64,000 bases of DNA from Rhynchonema sp. JSB1_4. Lineage: Eukaryota; Nematoda; Chromadorea; Monhysterida; Xyalidae. The DNA is taken from NCBI GenBank assembly GCA_030248065.1, contig JASAMV010008914.1, forward strand, positions 1 through 64,000. The letters are read 5' to 3'. The notes under the pieces were generated by a model. It saw nothing but the letters and a program-made list of their open reading frames with translations, was not told where the DNA came from and made no database searches. Position 1 is the stretch's first letter. Each line of letters starts with the position of its first letter. Below are positions 1 to 13,496 of this stretch, piece by piece. The translations under genes and the position numbers were made by a program.

Positions 1-830
1 GTGCGCATATTTTCCCGCCGAAACTTAAAACACACCCTGTAATTTGGCCGTTTTACCGCACGGAACTCGTTTTACATCAAATACATGGGGGCGCGGGGGG
101 GCGTGAGGTGCGAAATGGCCCGTCTGGTTATGCTTGTTCACGCTCTCGTTTTGTTTTTGTATAGGTATGTGCCGAGAGTAACTAACGTCATCGCTTAAGT
201 TTCTCCAGATCGCAAATGTAACCTGATTTTTTGCGCCGTGTCAAAATTTGTGTTATCCGTAATCTCGTTATATATCTTGATTCATTCAAGTCGCCATGGA
301 CCAATACCGTACCGCTCGCCACCACTAACAGGGATCGGGCAATGTCGGGTGTCGGCATCCAAAAAAATGCGCGTGTCGGGTACCCCTTGACTAAGGTCAA
401 AGATCTGGGGCTACCCGTCCAACGTCACCCGACTGCTGGAGTACTCAGTATCCTGTATCTGGGGAAAAGCCGACACGCGACAGTTTTGAAAATAACATCC
501 AAAAATACCCGACATTGTAATTTTGGACCGAAACCAGGCAAAAATTTGTCTTGTTAATGCAAGGTTTTAACTCAGTTTACTAAATTTAGAGCAAAATGGG
601 TACCAAAATGCCACTATCTGCTTTTTCGAAGAAATATTCCCGTCAAAACCCTTCTCTCAGCAAAATTGGTGTTTTAAACTCAAATGTCGGGTGTCGTGTA
701 TCGAAAAACCCAACATCCGACATCTGGAGGTACCCGACACTTGCCCACTGTTGGCACCGACATCGCTCTAACCTACCCCGATCCCTATTTAACTTGCTTC
801 ACACTATTATTGGTTCACTGTGTTCCACAG
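1..830. repeat. Intron/upstream sequence with a CGGGTGTCGG-rich interspersed repeat
   Basis: No exon of the downstream ligase gene could be placed here, so this is probably an intron or sequence before the first visible exon. Positions about 330-780 hold a repeat built from short CGGGTGTCGG and CCCGACATC words in both orientations, bounded roughly by CAGGGATCGGG and CCCGATCCC. A related copy lies at about 4780-5010: both contain a GAGCAAAA/CAGCAAAA..GTGTTTT stretch followed by GTCGGGTGTCG. The element type is not recognised and no convincing target-site duplication was seen. Confidence 0.45.
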
Positions 831-3800
831 CGTCCGTTCGCAACCCGGTGCCATCAATGACCCGCTGCTGTCCGACATCTGGCCGCCGTACCGTCTGCCG
901 ACGTGCGCCAGTCACAATCGTTGTGGTCGACTGCTCAATTGTCGCTCAATGCACGCCGTCGTGTTCGTGATTTTGTATAAGGTGGGTGGGTGCGTAGAAT
1001 AATGTGGTTGTCAGTTGGTGTAGCGTGTGTGTCTGTTGGGTTGTTCGTTTGGACTGCTTGTTTCGCACGAACGCACCAGATAAGACAAACGCCAGATGGT
1101 TTTGCAGACGTGAAACTTCAGGTTTTCTTCTGTCATGTTCAGTGGTGTTGTCATTTGTTCGATTACAGCTTTTGCTTTGCTGCGCGACATCAGACTGAGG
1201 ACTGAAAAGTTATGGTGGCTATCCATCGGTCACAGAACAAACAACACTCATCACAATGAGCGATAGCAAACTTGGTGATCATGTCGGACCTGTCCTGCCT
1301 TGTTCGCCTGACTTTTTTGAGTTAAGGATATTATGAAATTTAATTTGGTAATGCCTCTAATTTCGACCAGCTTTACGGTCGTTCCCATTATGTAGTACTT
1401 AAATTGGTCAGCTTTTACGTTGGTCGCATAAATCTCTTTTAATATCCTTGATGCCAAAATCGCACGTGACCAAGGCAGATCACTTCCGCCGATCACCAAG
1501 TTTGATGATCGCTCAATGACACGTTGCAGAGCTGGCACGAGCCGACGTCGGTGTCCGAGGAGGCGCTCGCACTGGCTGTGTATTTGGTGAATTTGGCTGT
1601 AAACACTGTCGATGAAGGAGACGCACATTCGGTTGGGTTCGGCGGTTACTAATGTTTCGATTTTGTATCGGTTTTTCTCCGGTTTGGGTTAGATTTGACA
1701 CACATACGGCAATCGATTAAGTTGCGTCTGTGCTGTTGCTATAACGTAACAGTGCAACATCACTGCCTCGTGCGTCAAACACGGTGATCGGATGGGTCTT
1801 GCTTTGGTCATTATGTGTGACTTTTGTCATTGAACGAAGCTGTTTCGAGCTTTACAGACGCTGCGGATTTGGACCACAGTGAAAGTTGTTCCCGCTCAGC
1901 AGCTGATATAAACATAAAGCTTTTACGCTGGTGGTGGAAATTGATGACACAATTTTGAAATGTTGAAATATAGTTGCTGATGGAAAATGTCGCGTGACGA
2001 ACCCTTTACCAGACATGACTTATGCGTTTGTCGGTATATACATTTTGTTGCAAGTAATTGGAGGTCCGATTGAACGCAGCATGGCCAAGCCAAACATCAT
2101 TTTCTGTATTCCAGAGTGCGCCCACGTCAACTGATCTGAATTTGTCCTATCTCTACAATATTTACCAGTCCGATTCGATATTTGCCAATCTTTGTTCGCG
2201 CGTCAACAGTGATGGTGATGAAAATTACATTCAACCGCAGGACCTGTTGGTTTTTTAGCGTTTTAAATTTTTGCGTTTTACTGTTTGAATCAAGTACTCA
2301 ATACCAGTGCGTGATCATTCATTCTGCCGCTCTAAATGAGTTTGTGAAACATTTCTTGCGCCCATTTCAAGCGCATTCTAAGAAAAGCTGGTCCGGTTTG
2401 AAAATTTACTTCCCTTTCTCTCTGGCTTTGGCTTGGGCTCACTATTGGGCTTAGACCAGGCCAAACACAAAGCGAATCCTGCCTTCTTTCGAGAAATCGA
2501 TAATTGCAGTTTTCTCTCTCCCAAGGCCACTGGACTAACTTTTCCCATCACGCATCTCAAACATTACCTCTGATTGTCCTATCGAGTGGTCGGGTATTAC
2601 ACCGTATTTTCTAATAATATTGTCGAATAATCTTTTTTGCAGTGCGCCAGCGCTGAAATGCAATGAATCCATCATCTCGTTGTTGGTGCGATTGCACAAG
2701 CGCAAGGGTGATGTGGCGCACAAAATGGACGATAACGATGACAATGACATGGAACATCTGTGGAAAGAACCGACCGACGACGGTCAGTTGTGATGTTGTT
2801 GGCTTATAGTTTGGACACGGATTCTCTTCCTACACTTGCTAAAGAAGCAGTCCTTATGTTTTTGGAAAAATTTCCGAAAACCATAAAGAACCGTAGTGTA
2901 CCGAGGTAGGAGACTCCAAAATAACGTTCCTTTCGACCCATGTTGGCGTCAGTACAAACATGAATATGGTGTCTTGAGGTGTTCTTACCGCTCATTGCGA
3001 CCAAATGATCGAAGAAGGCACTTACCCGTTGCATTTTCGATCAAAGGCAGTCTCGCAGGAAAATTTTTTTCGAAGCTTTGCAAAAAACTGCTCTGTTTTG
3101 CACAAAACTATTCTTTCGGCTGAAAAAGGGGAACAACGGTGAACTTTCCTCATGGTTTCGATACGTTCAGACCCAACCAACTCAGCCACAGCACGCGGCT
3201 ACAGTGGACGGGCGGTTATCGATCGATTATTGACTCAAATCTACAATTCTGGTGAGTTATTTTCGATAATTTTAATTTTTCAATCAGTTTTCTGGACTTC
3301 GTTTTGTAAAAAAAAACTGGTCGGCCGCGAGCAGTGGTGTTGCTCAGAAATCGTGAAAGTTTTCAAAACAGCGTTCTCTTGCGCAAGCAAGCGATTTTTT
3401 TTGAATTTTGGGCAAAAATGGTCAATTTTGATGCTTCTCGAGATCAAAAAGTTATTTCTCCGTGGTGCTTGTTCCCAAAGTGAAAATACCCCCTTACCAT
3501 GGTGATGCCCCCTCCCCCCGGCGATACCACTGGCCGTGAGACCGGTCCCAACGCAGAGTGGTGTTGACAACGAATTCTTAAATGTTTCACGTGATCTGCA
3601 ATACCTACTCGTCGTAAACGTGAAGATCATCTTCGTTGAATATCATCAGTGTTGCACCCAAAAATGCGCAGAAGAAACTGAAAGAATCATAATGTGTTTT
3701 TTTAACTCTGAAAACATCCCGCATGTTTGTTGTGCAGACGCGGACTGCCGTCGTGAACTGGCGCGCATTTGTGCCGCATTCAGACGGAAGGGCAGCGCGG

Positions 3801-6800
3801 CACGACTGTCCACAACGATGGGAAACATTGATAATGGGTGGGTGGGGCCGGGCGTTTCTTATTTGTAATCAGCTTGAATTTAAATGTTTGTGTGAACAGT
3901 TGGTTGCTGGTTCCATTTGTAACATACGTTGGCGTAAGAACTGAAAAAATAGAGACAGGCAGACTTTGTTGTCAAAAAACACAAGCAAAACAATCAACGG
4001 CTGAATAAAAAAAAATAAAAAATTCGGTTTTGCACAGAAAAACAGCGAACGACTATCATTGTTGTTATCGAATCGATGTTTCAGTGGCGCATCGCCGACC
4101 ACGGCCGAACGATCGTTGGCAGCCAGACGGCGACTGGCGAGGGAGCGGCAGCAGAAATTGATGGCCAGTTTTGCGCGAAAACAGAAACAGGTGTGCGAGT
4201 GTGCGGCTGAAAAATTCAAAAATTCCACAAATGAGCCGAATTCTGTGATTGCAGGTTTTGAGCCATTTGATAGCCGAAGAGCGCAAGGCCAAAGAACCCG
4301 ACAACCTGCGAACGGCTGTCGAAATGGATCAGGGGGAGACCGCAACCGAGGTGAGATTGTGTGTCCGTCAGAGATGCCTTTGTCCGGCACACTGATGATG
4401 ACGACCGGCTACATTGGCCGCCGTCTGTGATAACAGGTCGGAAATGGGCAATCGAAAGCGCATTGTTGTGCAATTCAAAGATGGGACTGGCATTTGGTTG
4501 TATTCGAGTCCCTCTGACTGAGAGCAGCCAATCAATTATTGCAGATTCAACCAATGGAGCTCGACCACCGACGTGACTCACTGGAGGACCGAATCTGTGT
4601 GATCTGCAACTTCGTCAGCACCGAGCACAGTCCGTTGGCGTTGGTCGCTAATTGTATACCCACTGCTGGTTCGGGGGGCTGGGTTGACACTTTGATCGCT
4701 GGTCACAGTCACTGTCCATGACGCTTGTTGAAGAAAACAAGCAATAGCAGTAATTTACAGTAAGACGGCCTTGTCACTATGGTTAGAGGTTGGGGTCTGA
4801 CTGAACCGACACCCGACATCTGAGAAAAAGCCGACACCCGTCAGTTCTAAAAATATTCGACACCCGACATCTAGAAAAAACATTTCTCTCAAAATTCTAC
4901 TCTGAGCAAAACTAATGTTTTGAACCGTAAGTACCGGTGTCGGGTGTCGGGTCCCAAAAAACCCGACACCCAACATCTGGGGGCAAACGACGCCCAACAT
5001 CTCTCTAACCCAATTTGTCACGCCAGTTGTTTGTGTAAATATCGACCACTGAACGTATTGTGTATTGATGCTTTTTCCACTACAAAAATTGCATTTTTGG
5101 CCGTCAACATCTCTGCATCACTTCAGTTGTGGGTCACATGTTGGCGTCGGACTCTCGACCGTTCGATCCAGTCGCAGACGAGGAACGACGGGAGAGCTAC
5201 GATCAGCAACCCATGCCAGACGCGAACTCGACTCAGACCACGACCAGTTCGATGGCAGCCAAGTGCACGATGCGCAGACATTTTGCTGAACGCGATGCGC
5301 AATTGGTGAACTGTTACGTGAAGGTACACACTGACAATAACTGACATTGGGCGTAGTTTTTTCTTTGTACCACGACCGTTGTCTGTCGCAGTTTGCGGAC
5401 TGATGCCAAGTTATTACTATATTATTACAAAAGTTATTTTTGACAGTGGAGAAGCGCTGGGTACTTAATCCGTTCTTTGTGGTTTCGCTTTTTATGACCT
5501 GACTCCGTTGCCAATGAGAGAGAGATGCTTAGCCCCTCACTCTGTTATTGAAACATTCAGCAGCATAACTATTCACCGAACTGCAATAATCTTTATCAAA
5601 ATGCCCATTTTTCAGAACGGCGCAGCGCTGACCGAATCGCTGAACCCAATGTGCGGCGTGAAAGTGCGTACGTGCCGTCATTATGTGCACATTGCGTGCC
5701 ACAAACGGTACATGGACACATTGACGGTTGGATTGATTGCTTTTTGTTTTTCATTGCAATTTCATGAAGTTCAGTTCTATTCGATTGGTGTCAGTCGGAC
5801 AATGGCCGTTTTGGTGTCAAACATGGCCTCGGTGGTCGGTGACGCTTTTATGTGCTGATGAAATGAAATTCCGACATCTATGCACGCGACTAATCTATAC
5901 TGGCAGGCGAAAAAAACCGGGAGACCCGAATACTTTTCCATTTATTTTTGCGTGGGTACCTTTTCGGTTTTTGATCGGAAAAATATCGGTACTTTATTCC
6001 AAATTTGCCAAAAAATTGTAATGCAAAACTGATGAGTTTTTCGATTTTAGTGAAAAATTGGCTGGAGCACGAAAATTAACCGGCCCAAAATGGGCCAAAA
6101 AGCGTGTAAACCAAGTATTTTCGACTGACGTCAACACTCTTCAAGAACACTCTCGTCACTTCGAGCAAATATGCACTGAAATTGTTATATATTTCGAAAT
6201 TACGTTCTTACTATGGAAAAATGTTGGAAAAAAGATTTTTTTGAAAAAAAAAACCGTTTTTTTTCACGAAAAATAAAAAACTGTTCTTTATGACAGTATA
6301 GACTAATCCCTACCAGCACATCAGCTCCGATCCGATCACCAAGTCTGATGTCGGACGTAGCAAAGTACGACTTCAAAATAGGCGCACGATACCCAAAGTC
6401 GATGTTTCTTCCAGGAGGAGCTGAACCGTCCGGACGTCTACGCAGCACGATTGGGCGAGTACCTCTGTCCGATGTGTCGTCGTGTGTCGAATTGTGTGCT
6501 GCCGATGCAGGTGGCGGTGATTGGTTGATTAATCAATTAATGCATTGATCTGGCCAATCGGTGACTAGCTTAATTTGTTGCAGCCAATCAGTAGACATGT
6601 GCCCATCCAATCACCGTCGCGCACGCCGCAGACTCCGCCCACACCGATCGAAAACGAAGCACTTGGCCTGGTCGCCAGATTGATGGAAAAGGCTGGCAAA
6701 CAACTGAGGGTAAATCTGGCAAATACACTTTAATTTGATGTAGTTTGTCCGTTATTCAGTTGACGAGACACTAAATTTTCATGAAGCTTACCAGACGGTG

Positions 6801-9800
6801 TTGGTTGGTTGGTTTGTTGCCACCGTTCGGTTGTCGTGGTCTCATTGTTGACTGAAGATGTCCGACAGATCTTCTGCGCATTTGATCGGGTTTCACCAGA
6901 CGGTGTTCGTGTGGTGAGGGCAACTGCCGTTCATTTAGCTGCTGGCTCTGTGGTGCAGTGAAGGAACTGCGTGCCGGTGTTCAAAAGTATTTTGCACAGG
7001 GTGTCATTAGAACAATCAGCGCCATCTTCCTGCACCGTCGGAAAATGTTTCATGGTTAGCATGAAATCAGATGAAAAATTTAACACAAACGTTGCCTTAT
7101 TTTTATACACAAAGTGTATTGATAATGACTCAGAACCGAACTAAATAGATAAAGGACAAAGCTCGAATCATCTGATCTGGTTCCATCGACACAGATCAAC
7201 TCTGAGTTGGCGCGAGCGAATGCGAGTTTCATCGACTCGTGTCACGCGTCGATCACGGCCGCCAATCTACCGTATCGCACCGCCGACAACGAAATGTTCA
7301 TACCGGCGTTGTTGAGGTGCGAAAGGATATTCTCTTTTCGAAATGATTGAAAAATTAATTAGAAGAATGTTTTCTTTTATTTTGAGATTCAATCTTGAGT
7401 ATGACATGTTGCTGGCGGACGCGAACGCCGACACGGAGCTGGCCGTCAATTCGGCCGTTGGTTGGTCGTTTTTGTTGGGACTGTGACACACTTATGTCGC
7501 TCCAGCTTTCTGAATGAGCACGGATGACTAAGGAAAACTAACGCCTGTGTACAGGCGGGCGCGCAGAAACCGTTTCTTTACATTTCTCGAGCAAGAAAAC
7601 GGATATGGAGCTACAGTTCGAGACGATACGGGAATCCTAATTTTTTTAAAATCCTTTTTATGCATGTGAATGTTAGCGGCGACACCACTCTGGTGTCTGT
7701 CCGTGGCTGTTTTTAACGCTCATTGTGAGCAAAATCATCAAAACAAAATCATCATTGACATCGATTGCACTCAAAGTTGTTGTAAATAAAATTTTGTCGC
7801 AACTTTGGCCGAAAACCGGAAAATTTCATGAAAAAAAACGATGTTTCCGGACAGTGGACCATTTACGTTTTTTTTCACGCCCAAGATGGATCCGAGTATC
7901 TTCTGTTATTTTTATCGGCCAGTGTAAATAATAATGTAACAACAGTGAGTTTTGCCCGTTTCGGCCTGTTTTCACAGACGGGCGAGGTGCCAGGCCTCGT
8001 CTGTGCGAGCGCCTCTGGCCAATTGACCTCTAAATGCCTAAACTACTCATGTTACACTTCTGTGCAGGTGACATGTTGCCTCTACTGGCGCATCGCATCC
8101 AATACATGGGCAGTGAGTTTATGCAGTCAGTTGAACGACAATGGGCCGAACTGTGTGCCAGACATCAACCCAATCAGGTAGGAGTACAATACAGTGATTG
8201 TGACTGACTTTCAGCCGAGAAAGCTGTTTGTCATCAACAAAGCTGAATATAATCACATGCCGTGACGAATGTTTGATTGTTGCAGAAAGACCTCTCCATA
8301 ATCTACACGGATGCGGCGGGCCTATTGATTCGGTTCGTGTTGCGTTTGCTGTCGAATCGAGAGTGCGACGATGATGAGTTGATTGGTACGGTACACGGTG
8401 ACTGAAAAGTGTTTTTCTGCTGTTTTTTTCGGTATGTCGGTTTCTGATCAACTGTGACGAGCACGATAAGAAGACGTGGATACAATTTCCGTAATACTAT
8501 AGTACTATCTAATACCCTAGAAATCAGTGACGTACACAATGGGGGCGCCTGCCTGGCTCCGATCGGATTTTGGGACCGGACAGTGCCGGATCCAAGATTG
8601 GCAAAATGCATCCCCTGCATTTTGAAAATGAAGAATTATTGTGCCTTTTGGCCCTATAAAATGAAAAAAATTCGTGCTGCGCGAGTTTTTCAACGCAGGT
8701 TTGGTCCTCGAAGTCATCAAACGACACGAAATACACATCAGTCGGTCGCACCCGCAGTTTTTGCCGAACGAAAAGCGAACATATGAACACGCTTAAAAAA
8801 AATTGCCAGTGACGAAAGTCGCCAAATTCCACATGGCGATTTCATACTTGAAGTGACGGCTTCGGAAGCAAATTTCGTATTGAACTCCAGAAACCTTATT
8901 ATTCTGGCGCGCAGCTCACATTTTTTGTTCTTTTGAACGTCATCTTTAAAAACCACCTTCAAGACTAAAGCGCCTCTAAATTGCACGATTTTTGTTGTGG
9001 CATCCTACAAATGTTCAAAAATAGCGCGCTTCGCGCGTTACGTAGAACCACCATGAGCTCAGAACACGTACAAGTGCGCGTTAAAGCAGAAGCACATTTC
9101 TTGGGGTACAAAATCTTCCTAAAAACCACAAAATTTTGAGCAAGCACTGCATAAAAATGACTTTTTTAAGAATTGAACAAACACTGGATCACAACGACTT
9201 CTCAGAACTGCGCCCCTCAAAATCTAAAGCCTGTACGCCGCCGGCAGGAATCCCATAAACCTGATGTGTCCCTGTGTAAACCACATGCCAACTTATGTGA
9301 AGAACTTTCTTGACCACTTTTTGCTGCCAGGTGCCCTGACGACCGTCTACCGCGTCCTACTGCATCTGCATTGTGTGCAAGTGTGTCTGCACTTGATCCA
9401 AACGTCGACACCAATCGCAGCTCAACAATTACGATCGATGTTGATTGATCTGCCCATAAGTGACCGTCAGTCGACGTATGCGCTGCAGATTTGCAAACGT
9501 GTGATTGCACAGTGCACCACGGACGACACGGTGTGGGAGGACAGTGCACGGGGAATGGATGGAATAGTGGGTTACGGTAGTTGTTTGATCACGTTATACT
9601 CTGATCCTGGCGACGGCGCAACGACTTGATTTTATTTTAAAAAAACCTCTTGTCAAGCTTAACAGTCGGTGTTTCCATCGAAGCGATACCACAGGCTAAT
9701 TATTTTGTCGTCAACGCAAATCGTCAACTCTGGTGGTGAACGCAAGCCGCTTTACCGCGGTACATGGCATTAGGCACATAGCCATTTCTCGTCGAAATAC

Positions 9801-12502
9801 TCAGCCCTGCGTTATGACAACATAAATATACAAGCGATACTTCACCGAAATGTAGCCGAGCTTGCTCCTTGATCTTGACGCATCATTGTATCACCGATTC
9901 TCAATTTTATTCGCTCTCCGGCTTGTAATTGTCGCTTTCGCTGCTTCCCCATAAATCACCAACCCAACCACTCCAGCCAGATGCAATCATGTTAATGTTT
10001 CAGTGCACTGGTGTCACAGACGTAGACACCAGTATTCGGTCGCGTCTCACTCCGTTTGTGCGCTTGGCTTCCACGTTATTCCAGGCGGCTGACGTGCGAC
10101 TACCGTTGCAGTTTGTTGATAATATTGGTGGGTGGGTGGAAAGCATTTCAGGATTTATTCCAAAGAAACAAATTCATCATTTTTTTCTGTGTTTACCGAT
10201 AAGTGGTAATATCGTCTTTTTGGTGTTACTTATCCAGACCATGAAACATCACCTTTTGAATATGATTCAAGGGACGACCGAGCCAACCGGTGTTGGCGTG
10301 CCGTGTGGGCAGTTGTTGCAGTTGATTGGTGCCTGGCTGATGCACTGCAATCGGGTGTTCGCTATTGACGTTGCTGTGAGTTTTACGCGACCGTAGAATC
10401 GTGTAGCCATATGGCGCATTCGCACTGACGATGACCTGGTGCGCCACTCGTCTGGTCTCACCCATCTGGTCGAAAAAGGCAACACAAAAGCATCCTTTAT
10501 GATATTTACATTGCGTGAATCATTGCATTCATATGTTGATGTGTGGTTTCTGGTTATAGTGGTTCCAACCCGGTTTCGCAGACTAGCGGTGCACCAGGTC
10601 ATCGTCACTGCGAATGTACCAGCTGGTGCGAATCGTCGACCTGTTGTGTATCCATTATTAATAAATTATTTAGCGTTATGACCAATATATACTTGTTTCA
10701 GCCGTTTTCATCGCCCTGCTTGTGGCAACCTCCCAAACTCATCCAATTGCCCGCTAATTTTGACACGCTCTTCGAAGCGTACGTGTCGCGGCCATGCAAA
10801 CGTTGTGGAAAGGTGCCGAAGGAAACGCTGCTCTGTTTGGTTGGTTCGAGAAGTGATTTATGAATTGCACTTTTTGGCGCCGGGGGGGAGGGGATCACCC
10901 TCTAGGATACACTAGTGTCAAAATCGCGCGCTGCGCCCGAATATACCCTTTTATAGCAAACTTTGTTGGAAAAAGCGCCCAAAAATGTCATTTTTTATGT
11001 CACCAGCCAATAACTTTTTTCCAATCTGTCTTATCCTTGGGCTTACGCCCTCCGGGCCAGGAACTACCCTGGTCTCCAAGACCACACGTTTCCTACAAGT
11101 TTTCTATCGACCATAGAATTCAAGCACGACACCAGAACAAAACCATCGTTCAGGTGTGCGGTTACGTGATCTGCCATCGGGACAAATGCTGCGAACGGTC
11201 GGTAACGTCAGATTTGGCCGGGTCACCGTTGATGGATACTATTCGCAAATCGGAGGGCGAAGTTGTTAGTTTGTTTTCATGGCCGTGAAACATCAGCTAG
11301 CCACCCTATTTATGCTATATGTACAGCACGTGAGTCATTGCGGTTTCGGTTCCGGCCTGTTCCTGTCGATCAACAGCTCTGTGGTGTATGTTGTGCGTGG
11401 CCTGAGGGCTGGCATCTGGGGATCGGTCTATCTCGACAAACATGGCGAAGAGGACAGGAAATTGAGGTCCGGCTACTTTTAGTTGCGAGTTTTGTTGATT
11501 ATTATTTCATTCTGTCAAACCACCATGATATCGGTCGCACAATGACTATAAGAATTGGTCAAATTTTTTCCTGAACTATGAAGCGGGCGGGAAAGTAACG
11601 GGGCAGCAATGTTGCGTTGCGCGGTCGCACACAAAGCGTTCAGCCCACATTCAAGAAATGTTTCAGACCCACAGCAACGTGGGTGCTCTGCTGGGCTGTT
11701 TTCAGCTGAAAATGTTTTGTGAGAATCGCCAATAGCACCGTTGAAAAGAGTGAATGAACGTGAAATGAGGATTGATTTGATGAATTCTTATGGTCGTTGT
11801 GCTTCAGAGCCATCATGGATTGCTTGGGTGCCTGTTTGTGTTCACTAAAAGAGCGAAACGTTTTTTGATCTTGTTTCTGAGCTGTGCGAAAATTTTGTCG
11901 TCGAATGTCGAAGCCACTCGTCCTTTAGTATAGTCCAGCCACGAGCTCATGAGACGACTTTTTTCAAGCTCGCTTTGCCAGATTTAAAAATGCTCCGGTT
12001 ACACGTGTTTCGAAAAACAAAAGAAAGAGATTGGCTGAGAGGGACGATGACAAGTTCCAGCTGGCTTGGCTGACCTCAACTTGTTGCGCGCTTACGCGAA
12101 TAGCAACGTTATTCAACACACAAATGTTTTGGGAGTCAAAAGGGAATTTACGCACCGAAGTGGAGAGCGTGTTTTACTAAATACGTGCGTTTCTCTTTCT
12201 TTCATTTCCGAAACACATGGAACCGGAACATTATTGGATCCGTAGAAGACAACTTTAAGAAAAGTCGTCTTATGAGCTCGTGGTTGGACTATACACGCTC
12301 GGTTACCCTGTTCTCAAACCTAATTTTCTCAAAAAATAGCATCAAATAAAAGCTGACTGTGGACAGACGCGGCAAGCCGCTGTTCCTGTGCGCCCGTCGT
12401 TACGCCGTGTTGGAGCAACAATGGCTGCAACTGCAACCGGGCGCGTCGCACATGCGATGGCAGTGGATGCCCAACTTTCTGCAGCACGTCGAAGCCGAAT
12501 GA
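831..12502 (+). CDS. ubr-1: UBR1/UBR2-family N-recognin E3 ubiquitin ligase, C-terminal part (5' end outside window)
   Basis: This RING-type ubiquitin ligase of the N-degron pathway binds destabilising N-termini and passes ubiquitin from an E2. I join 24 phase-consistent exons: 831-981, 1530-1631, 2115-2214, 2651-2782, 3171-3251, 3738-3837, 4085-4190, 4255-4350, 4545-4653, 5127-5323, 5616-5726, 6415-6510, 6584-6709, 7195-7316, 7387-7460, 8068-8177, 8286-8385, 9331-9566, 10004-10135, 10238-10354, 10702-10839, 11154-11264, 11327-11466, 12367-12502. They encode 973 residues. A RING-H2 is split over three exons: CVIC (about 4590), CGVKVRTCRHYVHIAC (about 5650) and YLCPMC (about 6460). An Arg/Lys-rich helix precedes it. 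The C-terminus has the family's paired cysteines (CKRCG, VCGY, DKCC), SVYLDKHGEED and LRRGKPLFLC. The UBR box must lie upstream of position 1. Exons 2115-2214 and 10238-10354 and their junctions are least certain. The symbol is by family resemblance. Confidence 0.9.
4780..5010. repeat. Second copy of the CGACACCCGACATC repeat, in a ligase intron
   Basis: This copy sits in the intron between exons 4545-4653 and 5127-5323. It contains several CGACACCCGACATCT words, then their reverse complement, bounded by GGTTAGAGG and CTCTCTAACC. It resembles the copy at about 330-780. Confidence 0.5.
10410..10635. repeat. Inverted-repeat element with GGTGCACCAGGTCATCGTC arms
   Basis: The intron between exons 10238-10354 and 10702-10839 contains GCATTCGCACTGACGATGAC at about 10416 and its near reverse complement at about 10590-10620. 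The arms are some 45 bp around a 130-bp centre. Single arms of the same sequence recur at about 7958-8020 (degenerate), 35190-35235, 37098-37146, 39886-39925, 51225-51290 and 57950-58005. Confidence 0.65.
11531..11805. mobile_element. MITE with TTGGTCGCACAATGACT ends, copy 1 (degenerate right end)
   Basis: This copy lies in the last ligase intron. It is about 275 bp and resembles 34360-34633 along its whole length. Both share internal landmarks such as GGTCAAATTTTTTCCTGAA, ATGTTTCAGACC and TTTTCAGCTGAAAATGTTTT. The terminal inverted repeats read TCGGTCGCACAATGACTATA on the left and a decayed complement on the right. TA precedes the left end. Confidence 0.6.
11931..12291. mobile_element. TA-flanked MITE with TAGTCCAGCCACGAGCTCAT ends
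   Basis: This 361-bp foldback element lies in the last ligase intron. Its left end TAGTCCAGCCACGAGCTCAT and right end ATGAGCTCGTGGTTGGACTA are inverted repeats. TA stands at 11929-11930 and 12292-12293, as expected for a Tc1/mariner-type target duplication. It has no coding capacity. A second copy, matching its right arm, runs from about 61960 to 62140. Confidence 0.75.
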
Positions 12503-13496
12503 ACATTGTTTTTGTGTAGTTTTTTCTTTCTTTTCTTTTTTGTGGATTCTCTGTCTTTGTTTTTGTCTATAAGACGTTTTCCGTCCACGCATTATTGTAT
12601 GTACCTCTACTGCTGTGTATCATGTGAAATCAAACCACTATGCTGGCTTACATATATTACAGTGGTCACGTCAACTCACATTGCGTAGTCGTCAACTGAC
12701 CCCGTTTGTTATGTGTTATTTCTCGGGCGCACGCGGGACTACTGTGAGTTGACGAAGTGATTTGACCACTTGAGTTGACCACTGTAATATTAGCCACTAT
12801 GCCAACGAATTTCGTATCGGTATTCTGTGTAGATTTTTAGGCCGGTGTGAAGAGGTTGCTTCTCGTTTATATTGTCACCCAAATTCTAACCTTGGGGAAT
12901 ATTGTTTTACATTTGGTCGTAGTGTGTTGTGGTTTTTGTATCGCTTTTGTGCATTGGTTGTTTTTTACGTAACCATTAGGTCTTCTGCGCCCTTGTACAT
13001 ACGCTGTATTCACCCACTCTGGTTTTGTATGGCTCAGATGCTTCTGTGATTTATGGCATTGCTCTTTGAAGGTAAAGTGAGATGTTATTGAAACATTAAA
13101 TCAAAACGGACATTATTTTTGCGTGTACCGCTTTTACTCACACCGAGACTTATCGTGTGAATAGTTTTGCATTGAAAGGCGAAATATTATTGCACCAAAA
13201 CCTGGGTTTTGAAGGAAACTTGTTACTACTCGTCATGGTAACGCTTGTGTTGATTGATAAAACGGTGTATATTCATAAAAGAAGCTAATGTTTCATCTTG
13301 ATGCACTTGCCTTCGCTTCACCAGGTCCCATGCGATATTGACGCATTGGGTACCCTTTACTAATTTGGTCACGCGCTTTACTTTCATGCACAGATCTTTA
13401 CGATTTACTAATTGCGTGAATCTTGTCAGTGTCACATAACTTTTTTCACATGTTCGTTAATTTACATGTGATTTGAGTTCCAGTCTGCGCCCGGAC
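12503..13496. other. Intergenic region between the ligase and ACAD8-like genes
   Basis: This is the 3' flank of the ubiquitin ligase plus the upstream flank of the dehydrogenase gene. No further gene is visible. It contains a 131-bp MITE (12657-12787) and one AATGTTTCAT word near 13288. No canonical AATAAA polyadenylation signal was recognised after the ligase stop. Confidence 0.6.
12657..12787. mobile_element. 131-bp TA-flanked MITE (TTACAGTGGTCA ends)
   Basis: The left end TTACAGTGGTCA and right end TGACCACTGTAA are inverted repeats, with TA at 12655-12656 and 12788-12789. GTCAACTCA and its complement recur inside. Related sequence, without clean ends, is at about 14019-14215 (in a dehydrogenase intron) and 24437-24565 (in the MSP-gene intron). 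It is too short to encode anything. Confidence 0.65.
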
